Below are positions 27,758 through 35,673 of a DNA stretch of 64,000 nt, piece by piece. Each line of letters starts with the position of its first letter. The first letter of the stretch is position 1. Both the position numbers and the translations under genes were made by a program. The notes under the pieces were generated by a model. The model searched no databases, had not been told where the DNA came from, and was given only the letters and a program-made list of their open reading frames with translations. The stretch is from Cellulomonas cellasea (lineage in GTDB: Bacteria; Actinomycetota; Actinomycetes; Actinomycetales; Cellulomonadaceae): NCBI RefSeq assembly GCF_030372105.1, contig NZ_JAUDBQ010000014.1:56230-120229 (forward strand), in the 5' to 3' direction.

Positions 27758-27787
27758 TTGACGGGTATCGAACAGGTGTTCGATACT
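27758..27787 (+). promoter_or_regulatory. SOS promoter of the HEPN-dinB operon
   Basis: TTGACG (27758-27763), 18 bp, GATACT (27782-27787). The whole spacer is the LexA box, so LexA and RNA polymerase cannot bind together. Confidence 0.7.
27768..27783. promoter_or_regulatory. Perfect LexA (SOS) box of the HEPN-dinB operon
   Basis: TCGAACAGGTGTTCGA matches the consensus TCGAAC-N4-GTTCGA at every position. Three more symmetrical base pairs on each side (GTA ... TAC, 27765-27786) extend the arms to 9 bp. It shares the AGGT centre with the LysM-gene box. Confidence 0.92.
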
Positions 27788-27817
27788 GAGTTGAGCAGAG
27801 AAGGAGGTGCGGCCGGG

Positions 27818-28267
27818 ATGAACGCCATCCGATCCCATCTGTCGGGCGGTCTCGCGGGGCCGGCCGAGGGGCTGCTCCAGCGCGCGGACGCCGAGCTGCT
27901 GGCGGCGCAGTTCTCCTCCGAGCCGTGGGAGCGGCTCTCGCACGCCCATCTCGCCGCGGTCCGTGCGGGGGCGGCGCTGCTCGCGGCCCGCGGGCGTCCC
28001 GGTGGCCGCCGTGTGCCCCGGACAGTGTGGGAGATGCTCGACGCCGTGGCCCCCGAGGTGCAGCGTTGGAGCGGGTACTTCGCCGCTGGCGCGTCGCTTC
28101 GCTCGGCGGTCGAGGCTGGCCGGTTCGACATCGTGAGCCCCGCTCGGGCCGAGCAGGCCGTCTGCGCCGCCGAGGACTTCCTCGACGCTGTGCGCGCGCT
28201 CGTCGAGGCTGAGGCCGGGACCGCCGACGCGGCCGGCGCCTCCGTGCTGGCAGCGCGCGCGTCATGA
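27818..28267 (+). CDS. SAV_6107-type HEPN domain protein
   Basis: A 149-residue, mostly helical, Ala-rich protein matching the small actinobacterial HEPN family (SAV_6107 type) encoded just before DNA polymerase IV. Helical landmarks are SSEPWERLSHAHLAAVRAG, VWEMLDAVAPEVQRWSGYF and AEQAVCAAEDFLDAVRALV. Many HEPN proteins are RNases using an R-x4-6-H motif; I do not find a convincing one in the right helix, so activity is open. AAGGAGG lies about 10 nt before ATG 27818. It overlaps dinB by 4 nt and is under the same LexA box, so it belongs to the damage response. Confidence 0.82.
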   Translation: MNAIRSHLSGGLAGPAEGLLQRADAELLAAQFSSEPWERLSHAHLAAVRAGAALLAARGRPGGRRVPRTVWEMLDAVAPEVQRWSGYFAAGASLRSAVEAGRFDIVSPARAEQAVCAAEDFLDAVRALVEAEAGTADAAGASVLAARAS

Positions 28268-29631
28268 GCCGCGGACCGCGCCCCAGCGGGCGCCGGGATT
28301 GGGGCGACGACGAGGACGGCGCGTCGATTCTGCACGTCGACATGGACGCGTTCTTCGCCTCGGTGGAGTTGGCGCGCCGACCGCACCTGCGCGGGCTGCC
28401 CGTCATTGTCGGCGGCGAGCAGCGCGGGGTGGTGCTTGCCGCCACCTACGAGGCGCGGGCGTATGGCGTCCACTCGGCCATGCCCATGGCGGTGGCGCGG
28501 CGGATGTGCCCGCAGGCCGTCATCGTCCCGCCCGACCACAGGGCGTATACGGCGGTCTCCGAGGGTGTGATGCGCGTGCTGCGGGACGTCACCACGCTGG
28601 TGGAGCAGGTGAGCGTCGACGAGGCGTTCTTGGACGTGGCCGGCGCGCGCCGTCGGCTGGGACCGCCGACCCACATCGCCGCGAAGATCCGCAGCGACGT
28701 GCGCGCCGAGTTCGGCATCACGTGCTCGGTGGGCATCGCCGCCACGAAGTTCGTCGCGAAGCTGGCCTCGGGGCACGCCAAGCCGGACGGTGTCCTGCTG
28801 GTGCCACGGGCGGCGACAGTCGACTATCTGCGCACGCTCCCGGTCGGCGCGCTGTGGGGTGTGGGTGAGGCGACCGAGGCGGCACTGGCCCGCTGGGGCG
28901 TCCGCACCGTCGCCGAGCTCGCCGACAGTGACGTCCAGACGATCCAGCGCGCAGTGGGCAGGGTCGCGGGCGCGCACCTGCACGACCTCGCCTGGGGGAG
29001 GGACCCGCGGCCCGTCCAGCCCGGTCGGGAGGAGAAGAGCATCGGGGCGGAGGAGACGTTCGACGTGGACGTCCACGACCTCTCGGTGGTGGAGGCCAAG
29101 GTGCTCGAGCTCGCCGATCGGTGCGCCGGGCGGCTGCGGTCGCATGCGCTCGTCGCGCGCACAGTGAGCCTCAAAGTCCGCACCTCGGACTTCCGCACTC
29201 TCACCCGGTCACGCACGCTCGCCACGCCCACCGACGTCGCGCGGGAGGTCTACCTGGCGGCCCGTGCCCTCCTCGCGGGCGTGGACCTGGGCGGTCTGCC
29301 TGTGCGCCTGGTCGGGGTGCGCGCTGAGGGGCTGAGCCCTGCCGCCTCGACGGTGCGACAGCCGACGCTCGAGGAGGCTGTGGCAGAGAACAGCACGGCC
29401 CGACGTGACGCGGAGCGGGCAATGGACCTGGTTCGAGGCCGTTTCGGGCGGTCCGCGATCGCCGCCGGATCGATTCCGCCCCCGCGGCGGCGGGACTCGA
29501 CTACCGACTTCGTGTCCGGGGAACTATCCTTGTCGAAAGATGTCTCTACGGGGGAGTACGGGGGTAGTAATGCCTCTGTCCGAGTACGAGCAGCGCGTAC
29601 TGGAACAGATGGAGCGACAGCTCACATCTGA
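28264..29631 (+). CDS. dinB: DNA polymerase IV (Y family)
   Basis: Translesion polymerase that copies past damaged bases at the cost of mutation. The 455-residue protein has the catalytic aspartates in HVDMDAFFASVE and SVDEAFLDVAG, the fidelity-related AATYEARAYGVHSAMP segment, a helix-hairpin-helix (VGALWGVGEATEAALARWG) and a little-finger domain (KSIGAEETFD). The ATG overlaps the HEPN stop and the operon is LexA-controlled. The C-terminus is long: its last 62 nt overlap the start of the DUF3040 gene in another frame. No clear beta-clamp peptide could be picked out at the very end. Confidence 0.93.
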   Translation: MSRGPRPSGRRDWGDDEDGASILHVDMDAFFASVELARRPHLRGLPVIVGGEQRGVVLAATYEARAYGVHSAMPMAVARRMCPQAVIVPPDHRAYTAVSEGVMRVLRDVTTLVEQVSVDEAFLDVAGARRRLGPPTHIAAKIRSDVRAEFGITCSVGIAATKFVAKLASGHAKPDGVLLVPRAATVDYLRTLPVGALWGVGEATEAALARWGVRTVAELADSDVQTIQRAVGRVAGAHLHDLAWGRDPRPVQPGREEKSIGAEETFDVDVHDLSVVEAKVLELADRCAGRLRSHALVARTVSLKVRTSDFRTLTRSRTLATPTDVAREVYLAARALLAGVDLGGLPVRLVGVRAEGLSPAASTVRQPTLEEAVAENSTARRDAERAMDLVRGRFGRSAIAAGSIPPPRRRDSTTDFVSGELSLSKDVSTGEYGGSNASVRVRAARTGTDGATAHI

Positions 29632-29956
29632 CGACCCCAGACTCGCGAACACTCTGGCATCGCGTGGCCGGCGGCCTGTGGGCCGTTACGTGCTCGCGAG
29701 CGCGGTCGCCGTCGCGGGTCTCTTGATGCTGGTCGCGGGAGCGGCCACGCGGCTCGCCTGGATCGGAGTCCTCGGCTTCGTCATCATGTTCGGCGCCGTG
29801 GCCTTCGGATTCTCCCAGGGATCCTCGAAGGACTCCGCGGGAGCCGCAACCGCCACGAAGGCGAAGTCGGCCAACGCCCCGCGCCGTCAGGCAGGGTTCA
29901 TGACCCGCCTCGAGGAGCGCTGGCAGCACCGACGCGATCAGGGCGGCGGTCGCTGA
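29570..29956 (+). CDS. DUF3040 family membrane protein
   Basis: A 128-residue protein starting MPLSEYEQRVLEQMERQL, the fixed start of the actinobacterial DUF3040 family. Two membrane segments follow (VLASAVAVAGLLMLVAGA and WIGVLGFVIMFGAVAFGF, about 43-85), then a basic, Ala-rich tail. In mycobacteria a DUF3040 gene lies near mraZ, as here. GGGGG lies about 6 nt before ATG 29570. The first 62 nt overlap dinB, so it may be read from the dinB transcript as well as from its own promoter. Function unknown. Confidence 0.85.
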   Translation: MPLSEYEQRVLEQMERQLTSDDPRLANTLASRGRRPVGRYVLASAVAVAGLLMLVAGAATRLAWIGVLGFVIMFGAVAFGFSQGSSKDSAGAATATKAKSANAPRRQAGFMTRLEERWQHRRDQGGGR

Positions 29957-30003
29957 CCTCAGCGTCAGCGGTTGTCCCCGAGTGGCAGAGGCTGCCCCTT
30001 GGC

Positions 30004-30037
30004 GGCAGCGGTCGTCGCCGATTGGCAGCGGTCGTCG
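30004..30037. repeat. Two 14-bp direct repeats between convergent genes
   Basis: GGCAGCGGTCGTCG at 30004-30017 and 30024-30037, a 20-bp period, in the 94-bp gap between DUF3040 and the transglutaminase gene. No clear terminator is seen there. Confidence 0.45.
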
Positions 30038-30050
30038 ACGACCTCATCGA

Positions 30051-32333
30051 TCAGACGTTCTTCGCCTCAGCCATCGTGTTGCCGTCGCTCGAGAGGTTCG
30101 CGGTCACGCCCTCAAGCACCTCATGCGCCCACCGGCGCACGTCCTCGTCCGAGTCCTGTGCCGGGTCAGGGGCGTAACGGCCCCGCTCGACAGCGTCGGT
30201 GAGCCGGGTCAGGGCCTCGTCGGCGGCGGCGTCGAGGGGCTCCCCGCGCAACTCCTCCGCGCGCGCGCGGATCACGGCCGCGGCCTGGCGGGGCGTTCGC
30301 GCATCCGACCAGGTGATCGGCACGCGACGCAGCCGTCCGCGTAGCCACGTCCACGCGTCCTCGGCGGTGAGGTGCGCGACCCGCGCCGAGCGGCGGCGGA
30401 TCATGACGACCGCGCCCAGCAGCAGCGCCAGCACGATGCCGGCGACGGGCGCCACCAACGCGCGGGGGATCTCGGACTCGTCCACGTCGGGGGCGGGCAC
30501 CGCTGCCCGCGGCGCGGCGGTGCTGCTCGCGGTGGGGGCGGGGGCGGACGGGACCACGGGCGCGGCGGTCGGCGCGGTGGTCGCCGGCGTCACCACGAGC
30601 GGGTCGCTCCACCGCGGGGGCGTCCCCGTCTGCACGGCCGGTGTCGGCTCGAACCGCACCCAGCCGACGTTCGGGAAGTAGAGCTCGGGCCACGCGTGGG
30701 ACTGCCGTCCGGTGATGACGTACTCGTCGTCGGCGGAGATGGTCCCGGGGAGGAAGCCCACGCCCACACGGGCGGGGATGCCGAGGGTGCGCGCCATGAT
30801 CGCCATGGAGGTGGCGTACTGCACGCAGTACCCGCGCTTGCTCTCCAGGAAGTCCCACACCGAGTCCTCGGACGTCGCTGGCTCGACGCGGGTGTCATAG
30901 GCGAAGTTCTGCGGGTTGCGGAACCAGGTCTGCAGCGCCATCGCCTGTTCGAAGGCGCCGGTGGCGCCGGTGGTGACCTCGGTGGCGAGGGCGGCGACGT
31001 CCTGCGCATGGTCGGTGTCGGGAGTGGTCAGGTAGGGGTCGAGGGTGGGGCCGCTCGCCGCTGGCGCGGCGCGCAGGACGTCCGCTGTGAGCTCTGGCAC
31101 CTGGACGGTCATCGAGTAGCCCATGCCGTTGCGCGTGCTCCGATCGCCCACCACCTCATCGTGCTCGGCGTCGTACAGCCACGGCCCGGAGACCTCCAGC
31201 GTGCGGGCGAACGTGCTGACCGGCAGTTTGTCCTCCCGGAGGCCGCCGACGATGACGTTCACCGCGGCGAGCATCCCCTCGGACGGGTCGGGCGCGCCGC
31301 CGTGCATGCGGGGGTCCGGGCTGAGGAGGGTGTCCGGATCCCAGTCCTCGAGCTCGGTGGGGTCGGAGTGCGCCCACGTCCGCCCGTCGAAGTCGCGCAG
31401 GGTGAAGGCGCGCAGCGGCCCGATCGTCTTCGCGTCGGCGAGGAGTGTCGGCCGGGCCAGGTCGGGCACGTCTGCCGCGGGGGCGCTGCCGGGCGCCTCC
31501 TCGACGGTGTAGCGCAGGACGACCTGCTCGGAGCGGGGGCCGAGGCTGTCGCGCATGTCCAGGGAGTCGTCGAGCCGGACCGGCCCCACGGAGCCTGAGC
31601 CCAGTCGGGGGAGCTCGAGCGCCGCCCAGCCTGGCACGGGGGCGAGCAGCGGGCCGACGACGATCGCGGCGACGACGACGCCCCCGGCCGCGGCGACGGT
31701 CCAGCCGGCACGCCGGGCGGCGCCGGGCCCGGCAGTGGAGGGCGCGGCGGAGAGTCCCAGCAGCAAGAGGTACGGCACGGCGGTGACCGCCAACGCCTGC
31801 CCGGAGGCCGGCGTGCCCAGGGCGATCCCCGGGATCCACACGATGAGCAGCACCAGGCCCGACCAAGCCGGGGCGCCGAGCCCGAGCGCGACGAGGTCCA
31901 CGCCGAGGAAGAGCAGCGCCGCCCCGATCACCACCAGCAGCACGATGGGCCGCGACGACTGCAGGGGGATGAAGGAGGAGTTGACCAGGTCCAGCGCGAC
32001 ACGGGACATCGCGAGGAGCCGGTCGACGGACTCCGTGTCGGGGATGAGTTGCACGCGCCCGGGAGGGGCGCCGAACGTGATGAGGACGCCGGCGGTGGTC
32101 GCGAGGGCTCCGACGAGGGTGGGCGCCCACCAGCGGCGGGACAGCGCGCGCACCCCGGCCGTCAAGGCGGTGAGCAGCAGGACGACCAGGACGGCGGTTC
32201 CGAGCCACGGGCCCGGCGCGATGAGCTGCTGGACGGCGAGGAGGCCGCCGCATGTGGCGGCGCCGACCAGGGAGGAGGCGATCAGGCCGCGGCCGCCTCG
32301 CAGGGCCACGGACTCCTCGCGGGGGCCGCTCAT
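30051..32333 (-). CDS. Transglutaminase-like membrane protein (TgpA-type)
   Basis: A 760-residue membrane protein. The N-terminal third has about six to seven hydrophobic segments (18-220). A large outside part contains the transglutaminase core: catalytic Cys in KRGYCVQYATSMA, His in GRQSHAWPELYF, Asp-region VGWVRFEPTP. A Pro/Ala/Thr-rich linker, one more membrane segment (ALVAPVAGIVLALLLGAVV) and a cytoplasmic C-terminal DUF4129-like helix region follow. Such proteins sit in moxR-DUF58-transglutaminase operons; their substrate is unknown, though a cell-envelope role is suspected. ATG 32333 overlaps the DUF58 stop (ATGA). Confidence 0.88.
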   Translation of the reverse strand: MSGPREESVALRGGRGLIASSLVGAATCGGLLAVQQLIAPGPWLGTAVLVVLLLTALTAGVRALSRRWWAPTLVGALATTAGVLITFGAPPGRVQLIPDTESVDRLLAMSRVALDLVNSSFIPLQSSRPIVLLVVIGAALLFLGVDLVALGLGAPAWSGLVLLIVWIPGIALGTPASGQALAVTAVPYLLLLGLSAAPSTAGPGAARRAGWTVAAAGGVVVAAIVVGPLLAPVPGWAALELPRLGSGSVGPVRLDDSLDMRDSLGPRSEQVVLRYTVEEAPGSAPAADVPDLARPTLLADAKTIGPLRAFTLRDFDGRTWAHSDPTELEDWDPDTLLSPDPRMHGGAPDPSEGMLAAVNVIVGGLREDKLPVSTFARTLEVSGPWLYDAEHDEVVGDRSTRNGMGYSMTVQVPELTADVLRAAPAASGPTLDPYLTTPDTDHAQDVAALATEVTTGATGAFEQAMALQTWFRNPQNFAYDTRVEPATSEDSVWDFLESKRGYCVQYATSMAIMARTLGIPARVGVGFLPGTISADDEYVITGRQSHAWPELYFPNVGWVRFEPTPAVQTGTPPRWSDPLVVTPATTAPTAAPVVPSAPAPTASSTAAPRAAVPAPDVDESEIPRALVAPVAGIVLALLLGAVVMIRRRSARVAHLTAEDAWTWLRGRLRRVPITWSDARTPRQAAAVIRARAEELRGEPLDAAADEALTRLTDAVERGRYAPDPAQDSDEDVRRWAHEVLEGVTANLSSDGNTMAEAKNV

Positions 32334-33580
32334 GTGCGCGTTCCCAGCATCCGAGTCCAGCTCTCCGTGAGGTCGTCGCCGGGCTGCACAGGGCAGGCCC
32401 GCCAGCCGAGTCGGCGCAGATGGCTGATGGTCCGCTCGGCCTCGTGCCGCTCGTTGACGGACCAGGCCGGGTCGGAGCGGACCATGGCCCAGCCCTGGGC
32501 TCCTGTCGCGAGCTGGGCGAGGGCGGTGCGGGTGGGCTGGCTCAGCGGGCCCACGAGCGCCACGACGATCTCGCTGCCGCTGTGACTGCCGAGGTGCAGG
32601 CGCACTGCGGTGAGGAGCTGCTCCTCGGCGGCGGACGCATCGGGGGCCTGCACGTCGATCATCCGGTCGAGGAGCTCGGTGCGCGCCGTGTGGCCCGGAC
32701 GGGCGTGGGCGCCGTCCGCCGAGCGGGCGTCGGGCTCGGAGGGCGGGCCGAGCAGCCGGACGGGGTGGCCCGCGTCGAGCATGGCCAGGGCCATCGACGT
32801 GCCGAGGGAGATGGTCCACTCGAGCGACTCGGCCTCTTGGGGCAGGTCGAGGAGCACCGTCACCGGGCGCATGCCGGCGCGCTCGTCAGAGCGGACGACG
32901 AGCTCGCCGCGGCGCGCGCTGCTGCGCCAGTGCACCCGCCGCAGGTCGTCGCCGAGCTGGTACTCCCGCAGCGCGGAGTCGTCCGTCGACGGGCTGCGGG
33001 CGCCGAGGGCGATCCGGTCGGGCTCGGCGACGAGGATCCCGCGCGGCGCCGGGAGCTGCGTCACGGCAGGCCAGACGGCGATGTCGGCCTGCTCGCCCAG
33101 CGCGGTGCTGGCCCGGACCACGCCGAACGGGTCGTAGCGGGTCACGGTGAGCGGTCCCAGTGCCCAGCGGCCGCGCCGGGCGGCGTGCACGGGGTACGCC
33201 AGGCCCACGGAGCGGTCGGTGCGTATGACCCGGGCGCGCAGCGGCCGCCCGCCGGAGAGCTCGGCGGACGCCTGCTCCCCGAGGCGCAGGCCGTTCAGGC
33301 GGACCCGGCCGGCGAGGTTGTCGGCGACGACCTCGACGCTGACCTGGGCGGGGGAGCCGGCGTGGACGGGGCTCGGCTGCACATGGCGGTGCACGCGCAG
33401 CCGGTGCCGACCGCGCCCGGGGTCGCGGAGCGCCGTCGCGGTGAACGAGCCGATCACCAGGAGGAGGGCCAGCGCGCCGATCTGCACCAGGTCGATGGCG
33501 CCGAGCCCGATGCCGAGCCCGACCGCGCTGGCCCCGGCGACGCTGAGGCCGGCGCCGCGGCGGGTCAGACGCGGACGCAT
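32330..33580 (-). CDS. DUF58 domain-containing protein
   Basis: A 416-residue protein: two N-terminal membrane segments (about 12-50), a beta-rich middle, and the DUF58 signature SALREYQLGDDLRRVHWRSSARRGELVVR with a von Willebrand A-like domain after it (MRPVTVLLDLP). DUF58 proteins are thought to be chaperone-like partners of MoxR ATPases. ATG 33580 shares one base with the moxR stop, and its own stop overlaps the transglutaminase start, so the three are tightly coupled. A longer frame to 34189 lies inside moxR. Confidence 0.9.
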   Translation of the reverse strand: MRPRLTRRGAGLSVAGASAVGLGIGLGAIDLVQIGALALLLVIGSFTATALRDPGRGRHRLRVHRHVQPSPVHAGSPAQVSVEVVADNLAGRVRLNGLRLGEQASAELSGGRPLRARVIRTDRSVGLAYPVHAARRGRWALGPLTVTRYDPFGVVRASTALGEQADIAVWPAVTQLPAPRGILVAEPDRIALGARSPSTDDSALREYQLGDDLRRVHWRSSARRGELVVRSDERAGMRPVTVLLDLPQEAESLEWTISLGTSMALAMLDAGHPVRLLGPPSEPDARSADGAHARPGHTARTELLDRMIDVQAPDASAAEEQLLTAVRLHLGSHSGSEIVVALVGPLSQPTRTALAQLATGAQGWAMVRSDPAWSVNERHEAERTISHLRRLGWRACPVQPGDDLTESWTRMLGTRT

Positions 33581-34581
33581 CAGCCGGTCGCCCGCCGTTC
33601 GCGCGGGGCGACGCTCGTCGACGGCACGGGGGTGCGGGCCACGATGTCCTGGACGACGTCGCTCGTCGAGCGGCCGGAGAGCCGGGCCTCGGTGCTCGCG
33701 ATCAGGCGGTGGGCGAGCACGGGCTCGGCGAGCTGCTGGACGTCGTCGGGGAGCACATGGTCGCGCCCGGACATCGCGGCGAGAGACTTGGCGGCGCGCA
33801 GCAGCTGGATCGAGGCGCGGGGGGAGGCTCCCAGCCGCAGGCCCTGGTCCTCGCGCGTGGCGGTCACCAGGTCGATCACGTACCTCTTGATCCCCGGCGC
33901 GGCGTAGAGCCGGCGCGCGGTGTTGACGTGGCGGGCGACCTGCGCGGCGTCGGTCACGGGGCGCAGCGCGGCGAGCGGGTCCGACGTCTCCTGCAGGTCG
34001 AGCATGTCGAGCTCGGCCTCGACGCTCGGGTAGCCGACGGTCAGCCGCGCCATGAAGCGGTCGCGCTGCGCCTCGGGCAGGGGGTAGGTCCCCTCCATCT
34101 CGACGGGGTTCTGGGTCGCGATGACGAGGAACGGGCGCGGCAGCGGGTAGGTCGACCCGTCGACTGTCGCCTGCGTCTCCTGCATGCACTCGAGGAGCGC
34201 GGACTGGGTCTTGGGGGAGGCGCGGTTGATCTCGTCGCCGATGACGATGTGCGCGAACAGGGGGCCGGGCCGGAACTCGAACTCGTGGGTCTGGCTCCGG
34301 TAGATGTTGACGCCGGTGAGGTCGCTGGGCAGCAGGTCGGGCGTGAACTGGATGCGGCCCACGCTGCAGTCGATGGTGCGGGCCAGGGCCTTGGCCAGCG
34401 TCGTCTTGCCGACGCCGGGCACGTCCTCGAGCAGCAGGTGGCCCTCGGCGAGCAGCACGGCCACCGTGATCCCGACGATCTCGGACCGTCCGGTGACGAC
34501 CGTCTCGATCCCCCCGCGGATCTGGTTGGTCGTCTCGACCAGCTCGGCGAGCTCCGAGGTCGAGGGCACAGCCTGAAGCAT
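33580..34581 (-). CDS. MoxR-family AAA+ ATPase
   Basis: A 333-residue AAA+ ATPase that probably remodels or matures a client protein with the help of the DUF58 partner. Walker A is EDVPGVGKTTLAKALA, Walker B is IVIGDEINRA, sensor 1 is VIATQNPVEMEG, and the arginine-finger region is PEAQRDRFM. The lid helices end the protein. ATG 34581 has AAGGAG 7 nt upstream; longer frames start in the divergent control region. First gene of a three-gene operon divergent from mraZ. Confidence 0.92.
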   Translation of the reverse strand: MLQAVPSTSELAELVETTNQIRGGIETVVTGRSEIVGITVAVLLAEGHLLLEDVPGVGKTTLAKALARTIDCSVGRIQFTPDLLPSDLTGVNIYRSQTHEFEFRPGPLFAHIVIGDEINRASPKTQSALLECMQETQATVDGSTYPLPRPFLVIATQNPVEMEGTYPLPEAQRDRFMARLTVGYPSVEAELDMLDLQETSDPLAALRPVTDAAQVARHVNTARRLYAAPGIKRYVIDLVTATREDQGLRLGASPRASIQLLRAAKSLAAMSGRDHVLPDDVQQLAEPVLAHRLIASTEARLSGRSTSDVVQDIVARTPVPSTSVAPRERRATG

Positions 34582-34677
34582 GGGGACTCCTTCGGCGGGT
34601 GGGGGCACGAGCCTACGTGCGGGCGCGCGCAGGACGTGCTCCGTCCAGGTGAATCTGACGAACGCGGTGCGGCGGGC

Positions 34678-34693
34678 CCCCACTTCCCCCCAC
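34678..34693 (-). promoter_or_regulatory. MraZ-box-like pair in the moxR leader
   Basis: On the minus strand GTGGGGGGAAGTGGGG: two GTGGGG hexamers 10 bp apart, almost the same as the GTGGAGGGAAGTGGAG of the mraZ promoter. It lies about 100 bp upstream of the moxR ATG. Confidence 0.4.
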
Positions 34694-34835
34694 GTTCCTC
34701 TTCGTCGCGGTGCGTGACCACTTGGAGGGCGCCCGGTTCCTCCGATTGCGGGTGGAGGAACCACCATAAACGGTCGCCGCTCGCCGCGTGTTCGTTCGGC
34801 GAGGCGTCTCGCCGGTGGCTGGCGCCGTCATTCCC

Positions 34836-34851
34836 CTCCACTCCGCCCCAC
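34836..34851 (-). promoter_or_regulatory. MraZ-box-like pair upstream of moxR
   Basis: On the minus strand GTGGGGCGGAGTGGAG, two hexamers 10 bp apart, lying between the two divergent promoters. Confidence 0.35.
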
Positions 34852-34905
34852 CTCTCTGACCTGCGGTTTTGCTGGCAGCGACGGGTGAAACGCGCGACTT
34901 TGCGG

Positions 34906-34938
34906 TTGCGGGTGGAGGGAAGTGGAGTACCGTGGAGG
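34906..34938 (+). promoter_or_regulatory. mraZ promoter with three MraZ boxes
   Basis: GTGGAG starts at 34912, 34922 and 34932, an exact 10-bp period, so all three face the same side of the helix. TTGCGG (34906-34911) and TACCGT (34928-34933) with a 16-bp spacer form the likely core promoter, and the boxes cover it. MraZ of other bacteria binds short G-rich direct repeats with the same period at its own promoter and represses it. Confidence 0.65.
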
Positions 34939-35001
34939 CACTTGGTGAGGACTGGATGAGAGACGTGGATCGCGAGCCGACGGGGAGCAGAGGGGGCGGC
35001 G

Positions 35002-35478
35002 GTGAGCATCGAGTCGACCTTCAGCGGCTTCGGCTCCTCAGCGCCCTTCCTTGGCACGTACACGCCCCGGCTCGACGACAAAGGGCGGCTGATCCTGCCG
35101 GCCAAGTTCCGTGCGCAGCTGGCGCCCGGGCTGGTCATGACGCGCGGGCAGGAGCGCTGCCTCTTCTTGCTGCCGATGGACGAGTTCCGGCGCATGCACG
35201 ACCAGATCCGGCAGGCGCCGGTGACGAGCAAGCAGGCCCGGGACTACCTGCGCGTGTTCCTGTCCGGGGCCAGCGACGAGCTTCCCGACAAGCAGGGGCG
35301 GATCTCCATCCCGCCGATGCTGCGCACCTACGCCGGCCTCGACCGGGACGTCGCCGTGATCGGCGCCGGCTCGCGCGTCGAGGTGTGGGACCTCGGCGCC
35401 TGGGAGGCGTACCTCGCTGAGCAAGAGGCCGGGTACGCCGAGACCGCCGAGGAGGTGTTCCCGAACGGCCCCTTCTGA
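35002..35478 (+). CDS. mraZ: Transcriptional regulator MraZ
   Basis: MraZ is the dcw-operon repressor and forms rings of AbrB-like folds. The 158-residue protein has the first swapped-hairpin half ([22 protein letters not shown]) and the second ([18 protein letters not shown]), plus [13 protein letters not shown] 35002 has AGAGGGGG 6 nt upstream. Fifteen residues precede the usual FLGTY start, a modest extension. It is the first gene of the cluster and three boxes in its promoter suggest autoregulation. Confidence 0.94.
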   Translation: MSIESTFSGFGSSAPFLGTYTPRLDDKGRLILPAKFRAQLAPGLVMTRGQERCLFLLPMDEFRRMHDQIRQAPVTSKQARDYLRVFLSGASDELPDKQGRISIPPMLRTYAGLDRDVAVIGAGSRVEVWDLGAWEAYLAEQEAGYAETAEEVFPNGPF

Positions 35479-35577
35479 CCACGACGACCCCGTACCCCCG
35501 GCTCACAGGCCGCCCGATGAGATCTCCTCCCGTCTTCTCTGTCGCACTTCCCCGCGACAGAGGGCCGGTGGGGGATC

Positions 35578-35607
35578 TGGTCGGACGGCGGAGGGGCCGC
35601 CCGACCA
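35578..35607 (+). promoter_or_regulatory. Hairpin between mraZ and rsmH
   Basis: TGGTCGGACGGC and GCCGCCCGACCA pair with one mismatch around GGAGGG. It lies in the 195-bp gap; no T-run follows. It could trim transcription into rsmH or stabilise the mRNA. Confidence 0.45.
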
Positions 35608-35673
35608 CCACTCACAGGGGCTCCAGGTAGACGTGGGAGCCGGCACAGCCAGACGACGCGAGAGGAGACGGCC

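Larger units (their letters stand above)
34582..35001. promoter_or_regulatory. 420-bp divergent control region between moxR and mraZ
   Basis: No gene is seen here. The stretch holds the mraZ promoter, a candidate moxR -10 (TATGGT on the minus strand, 34763-34768) and at least eight GTGG(A/G)G hexamers: plus strand at 34752, 34912, 34922, 34932 and minus strand at 34678, 34688, 34836, 34846. The 13-mer TTGCGGGTGGAGG occurs at 34746 and 34906. Grouping into 10-bp-spaced arrays suggests MraZ binding on both sides. Confidence 0.6.

Noticed and set aside
27818..28267. R-x4-H match (RLSHAH) as an RNase motif in the HEPN protein
   Set aside because: It lies in an early helix, not in the expected catalytic position, and the histidine-rich stretch makes a chance match likely.
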